Part shown: positions 61,527 through 64,000 of the stretch, piece by piece
How the letters are laid out: every line of letters starts with the position of its first letter
Numbering within the stretch: the first letter of the stretch is position 1
Notes under the pieces: generated by a model
The model's database searches: none
What the model saw: the letters and a program-made list of their open reading frames with translations, nothing else
Told to the model about the DNA's origin: nothing
Source of the DNA: Kingdonia uniflora
Taxonomy: Eukaryota; Streptophyta; Magnoliopsida; Ranunculales; Circaeasteraceae
NCBI GenBank assembly: GCA_014058105.1
Contig: JACGCM010001161.1
Coordinates: forward strand, 2,232,001 to 2,296,000
Direction: 5' to 3'
DNA: 64,000 nucleotides
Made by a program: the position numbers and the translations under genes

Positions 61527-63184
61527 GGTGTGGGAGATAACTAACAGACGATGTACACAGGGTCACTTTTAATTCAGTGGGACCACACTCTCGCACCCTT
61601 CTGTCCTCAACAGAAGCGTATCCCTTATTGTCGAGCCAGGGATTGGCGGATTCCTTTTTAGTGAGCCAGGAATTAGCGGGGAAATCACCGGATCAAGGTG
61701 CTCAAGGAGTTTCAACCTACAGGTCTAAAGCCTTATTTATTTTCACTTTTAGGGATCTATGCCCACGGGGAGTATTCACAAAGAATAACAAAGCCGATAT
61801 GTAACTGGGGAAGAGTTTTAGGGGCTTGCAACCCTGGAACACTGATAGATAGTCACCTAATCTTTTGTTTAGGGAATCGAACCCAAGGACCCTGACATCA
61901 TAGCCCTACTGTGTACACGACTCTAAGTTATCCTATGCATGAATGATTTAAGAGACCGACACTCAATCAAAATGACCTATCTATCCTTGCTCTATAGGCA
62001 ATGAGACTATATCATATGATTGGCGATCTTATGCTCAACGACTTTTCTACCCTCACAAATATACAAGTGGGGACTCTGTCGATGACCTTATATAGGCTTA
62101 TACTAGTACTCCTTAGATTGAACATCAAGCTACAACCTCCACTATGGTTAAGGGTTGCATATGAGGGCACCAATTAATTACTATTAATGATAACAATATA
62201 GCCATGAGCTTATTATATCATTACAAGTTACTTTATACATTCCACAAACATATATATATGATCTGAGTATGATATGGTACTGTTCAAATTAATCAAGTTT
62301 TATTATAGGATATACTTTATGAGTCTTGAGTTATAATGTATCTGTTACTATTTGGATGAAAGGAAAAATAATATAGCCTTATATAACTACTAACAGAAGC
62401 AACTCATAGTTATATTGAGTTTAATTTCTAACAAGTCCATATCTTCTTCCCATTCTAGTATTCAAACTCTCACAGTAGTATGCTTGAGTAAAAGAGAAAT
62501 TTAATACATGAGTTTATAACACTAAGGTATGCATCTAACTATACTAAATTTACATCTTCAAAAGACCTATACAATTCCCTAATTCTTTGAATTCAAGATA
62601 AGGCATACTTAATTACTCAAGGTTTCTAGAACATTAAGGATCATACTAGAGTTATGGTAATTTTACTAAACATGGTATAGCATATCTAATCTACAATGGA
62701 CAATGACAAGCAATAATGGTACTTACCTTAAATCGACAAATCCGTGGTTTAATACGAAAGGAGAACTCTGCTCTCAATGCTCCAACAATCTGATTTTCTG
62801 GTTTAAAACGGCTAGCAATGGTGAAGTTGAGTTAGGAGAGGGGTTGAAGGTTTACGAATTAGGGATTTGGGTTTGGGGTTTAGGAATTAGGGTTGGGTTT
62901 TCGAATTAGGAATTTGGGTTTGTTTCTCTCTCTAGAATGCAAGGAGAAGAGAGGTTAGGAATTTGGGGTTGGGGTTTAGGAATTACGGCTGGGTTTTTAA
63001 TTGTATTTGAAATGGAGGAGAAATAGAGAGAATGAGAGATGGAGAGAATCGGGGAAAATATTTTGGTGGTGGGCTTTGAATGGGTTTGTAACTCAAAAGG
63101 TAGGATTCCATACTACAAGATGAAATCAAGTTAAACTACAAACTACGGCCACAACGTGAAATACAAAAAAAACGGGGCGCTACA
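60934..63184. mobile_element. Solo LTR of 2.25 kb with 5-bp target duplication
   Basis: The insert starts TGTCACGCCCC and ends GGGGCGCTACA (TG...CA with an imperfect 11-bp inverted repeat). It is flanked by ATTGG at 60929-60933 and 63185-63189. LINE protein text stops at LIEDNW and resumes beyond the insert, which confirms the boundaries. The insert has no gag or pol. A single long TG...CA block with a 5-bp duplication is what LTR-LTR recombination leaves. It contains microsatellites (TA)n at 61384-61404 and (TTA)n at 61497-61526. Confidence 0.8.
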
Positions 63185-64000
63185 ATTGGCAAACGGGGGT
63201 GTATGGCAACTGTCTCTCTTCATTTGCATATAAATTGAAAAAAGTGAAATCAACTTTGCGAGAGTGGAATAAGTCAGTTTTTGGGAATGTTGCTCAGAAC
63301 ATCAAATTTCTTGAAGATAGGATAACTGAACTGGATTTTGTGTTATAAAGTAAATGGGATGAACAGGTTAGTGTAGATCTTAGAAATATACAAAGCGAAC
63401 ATGCGGCAATATTACACAAGGAGGAAGTGTTTTGGTGCGAGCAATCTCGAGTTAAGTGGATACGGTGATGCAAACACTCAGTTTTTTCATACTGTGACCC
63501 AAATCAATAGAAAAAGATCCTTTCTATCGAATTTTACTTTACCAGATGGCACTCATACTCAAGACATTGGGCTAATCCATGAAGCAGCTATCATATACTA
63601 CAAAGACGTGTTAACTGCAACTAATACCCAGATTGATGTGAAACTGTTACATTGCATTCCAACTGTAATTACAGAAGGCGACAACAACGACATTACTAAG
63701 GCGCCATCTATGGAAGAGTTAAAAAATAGTGCTTTTAGTATACATATTGACAATGATCCCAGAAGTGATGGCTTCACTACCAGTTTCTTTACTACATGCT
63801 GGGAAATCGTAAAGGAGGACTTACATGGAGCATCCAAATAATTCTTTAATGGGGCACCGTTATCAGGATTCTATACCTCCACGTTTCTGACCCTGGTCCC
63901 AAAAGTTGATACTCCTACAACATTGGGAGATTATAGACCAATCAACTTATGCTCTGTGGTTTATAAAATATTCTCAAAAATCATCGCTAATTGGTTAAGT
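63185..64000 (+). pseudogene. L1-type LINE ORF2 continued (linker and RT start), cut by window edge
   Basis: After the solo LTR the LINE resumes: FAYKLKKVKSTLREWNKSVF, KFLEDRITELDFVL then a stop, DANTQFFHTVTQINRKRSFL, SMEELKNSAFSIHIDNDPRS, DGFTTSFF, then near the edge LVPKVDTPTTLGDYRPINLC and VVYKIFSKIIANWLS. These are the linker and the fingers domain of L1 RT (LIPK, DYRPI). A stop lies at 63347-63349, with frame changes near 63400-63460 and a stop at 63839. The catalytic part would lie beyond 64000. Confidence 0.85.

Overview
The window is a retrotransposon-rich stretch of a plant nuclear genome, almost certainly a eudicot. The evidence is an intron-containing RBP47-type RNA-binding protein gene, two plant-type wax ester synthase/diacylglycerol acyltransferase (WSD) genes, and plant-specific transposon lineages: SIRE-like and other Ty1-copia, Tat-like and Athila-like Ty3-gypsy, L1-type LINEs, CACTA remnants and small TIR elements. 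The sequence does not identify the species.

Only three host genes are convincing, all on the minus strand. WSD copy 1 (13736-15396, four exons, 471 aa) is intact. RBP47 (16276-20623, six exons, 427 aa) has three RRM domains and a Gln-rich N-terminus. WSD copy 2 (32998-34734) has the same four exons and no internal stop, but the position matching the start codon of copy 1 is not ATG. The WSD pair looks like a tandem duplication with RBP47, and later a 10-kb retroelement, between the copies.

Layout: 1-1.1 kb, nested TIR elements with TAA target duplications; 2.9 kb, a SINE-like sequence; 5.4-5.9 kb, a LINE 3' end; 6.1-13.5 kb, two 1.7-kb direct repeats around a decayed minus-strand copia element that holds a palindrome-rich insertion and a 212-nt hairpin; 13.7-20.6 kb, WSD1 and RBP47; 21.3-31.5 kb, a decayed minus-strand SIRE-type copia element with gag, pol and an extra env-position ORF; 33.0-34.7 kb, WSD2; 34.8-37.3 kb, a TIR element, a 5'-truncated LINE with a perfect 15-bp target duplication, and CACTA fragments; 39.6-47 kb, a minus-strand gypsy remnant (LTR, protease, gag, no RT found); 47.0-47.6 kb, LINE RT; 47.6-58.6 kb, a plus-strand Tat-type gypsy element with an extra RNase H, a tandem-repeat 3' region and an antisense ORF; 60.2-64.0 kb, a LINE split by a 2.25-kb solo LTR and running off the window edge.

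All retroelement reading frames seen carry stops or frameshifts, so none looks autonomous. No wholly new system was found. The most interesting items are the extra ORFs of the two large retroelements (one sense, one antisense), recurrent TTCGAA palindrome clusters, the hairpin inside the copia remnant, and the start-less WSD copy.
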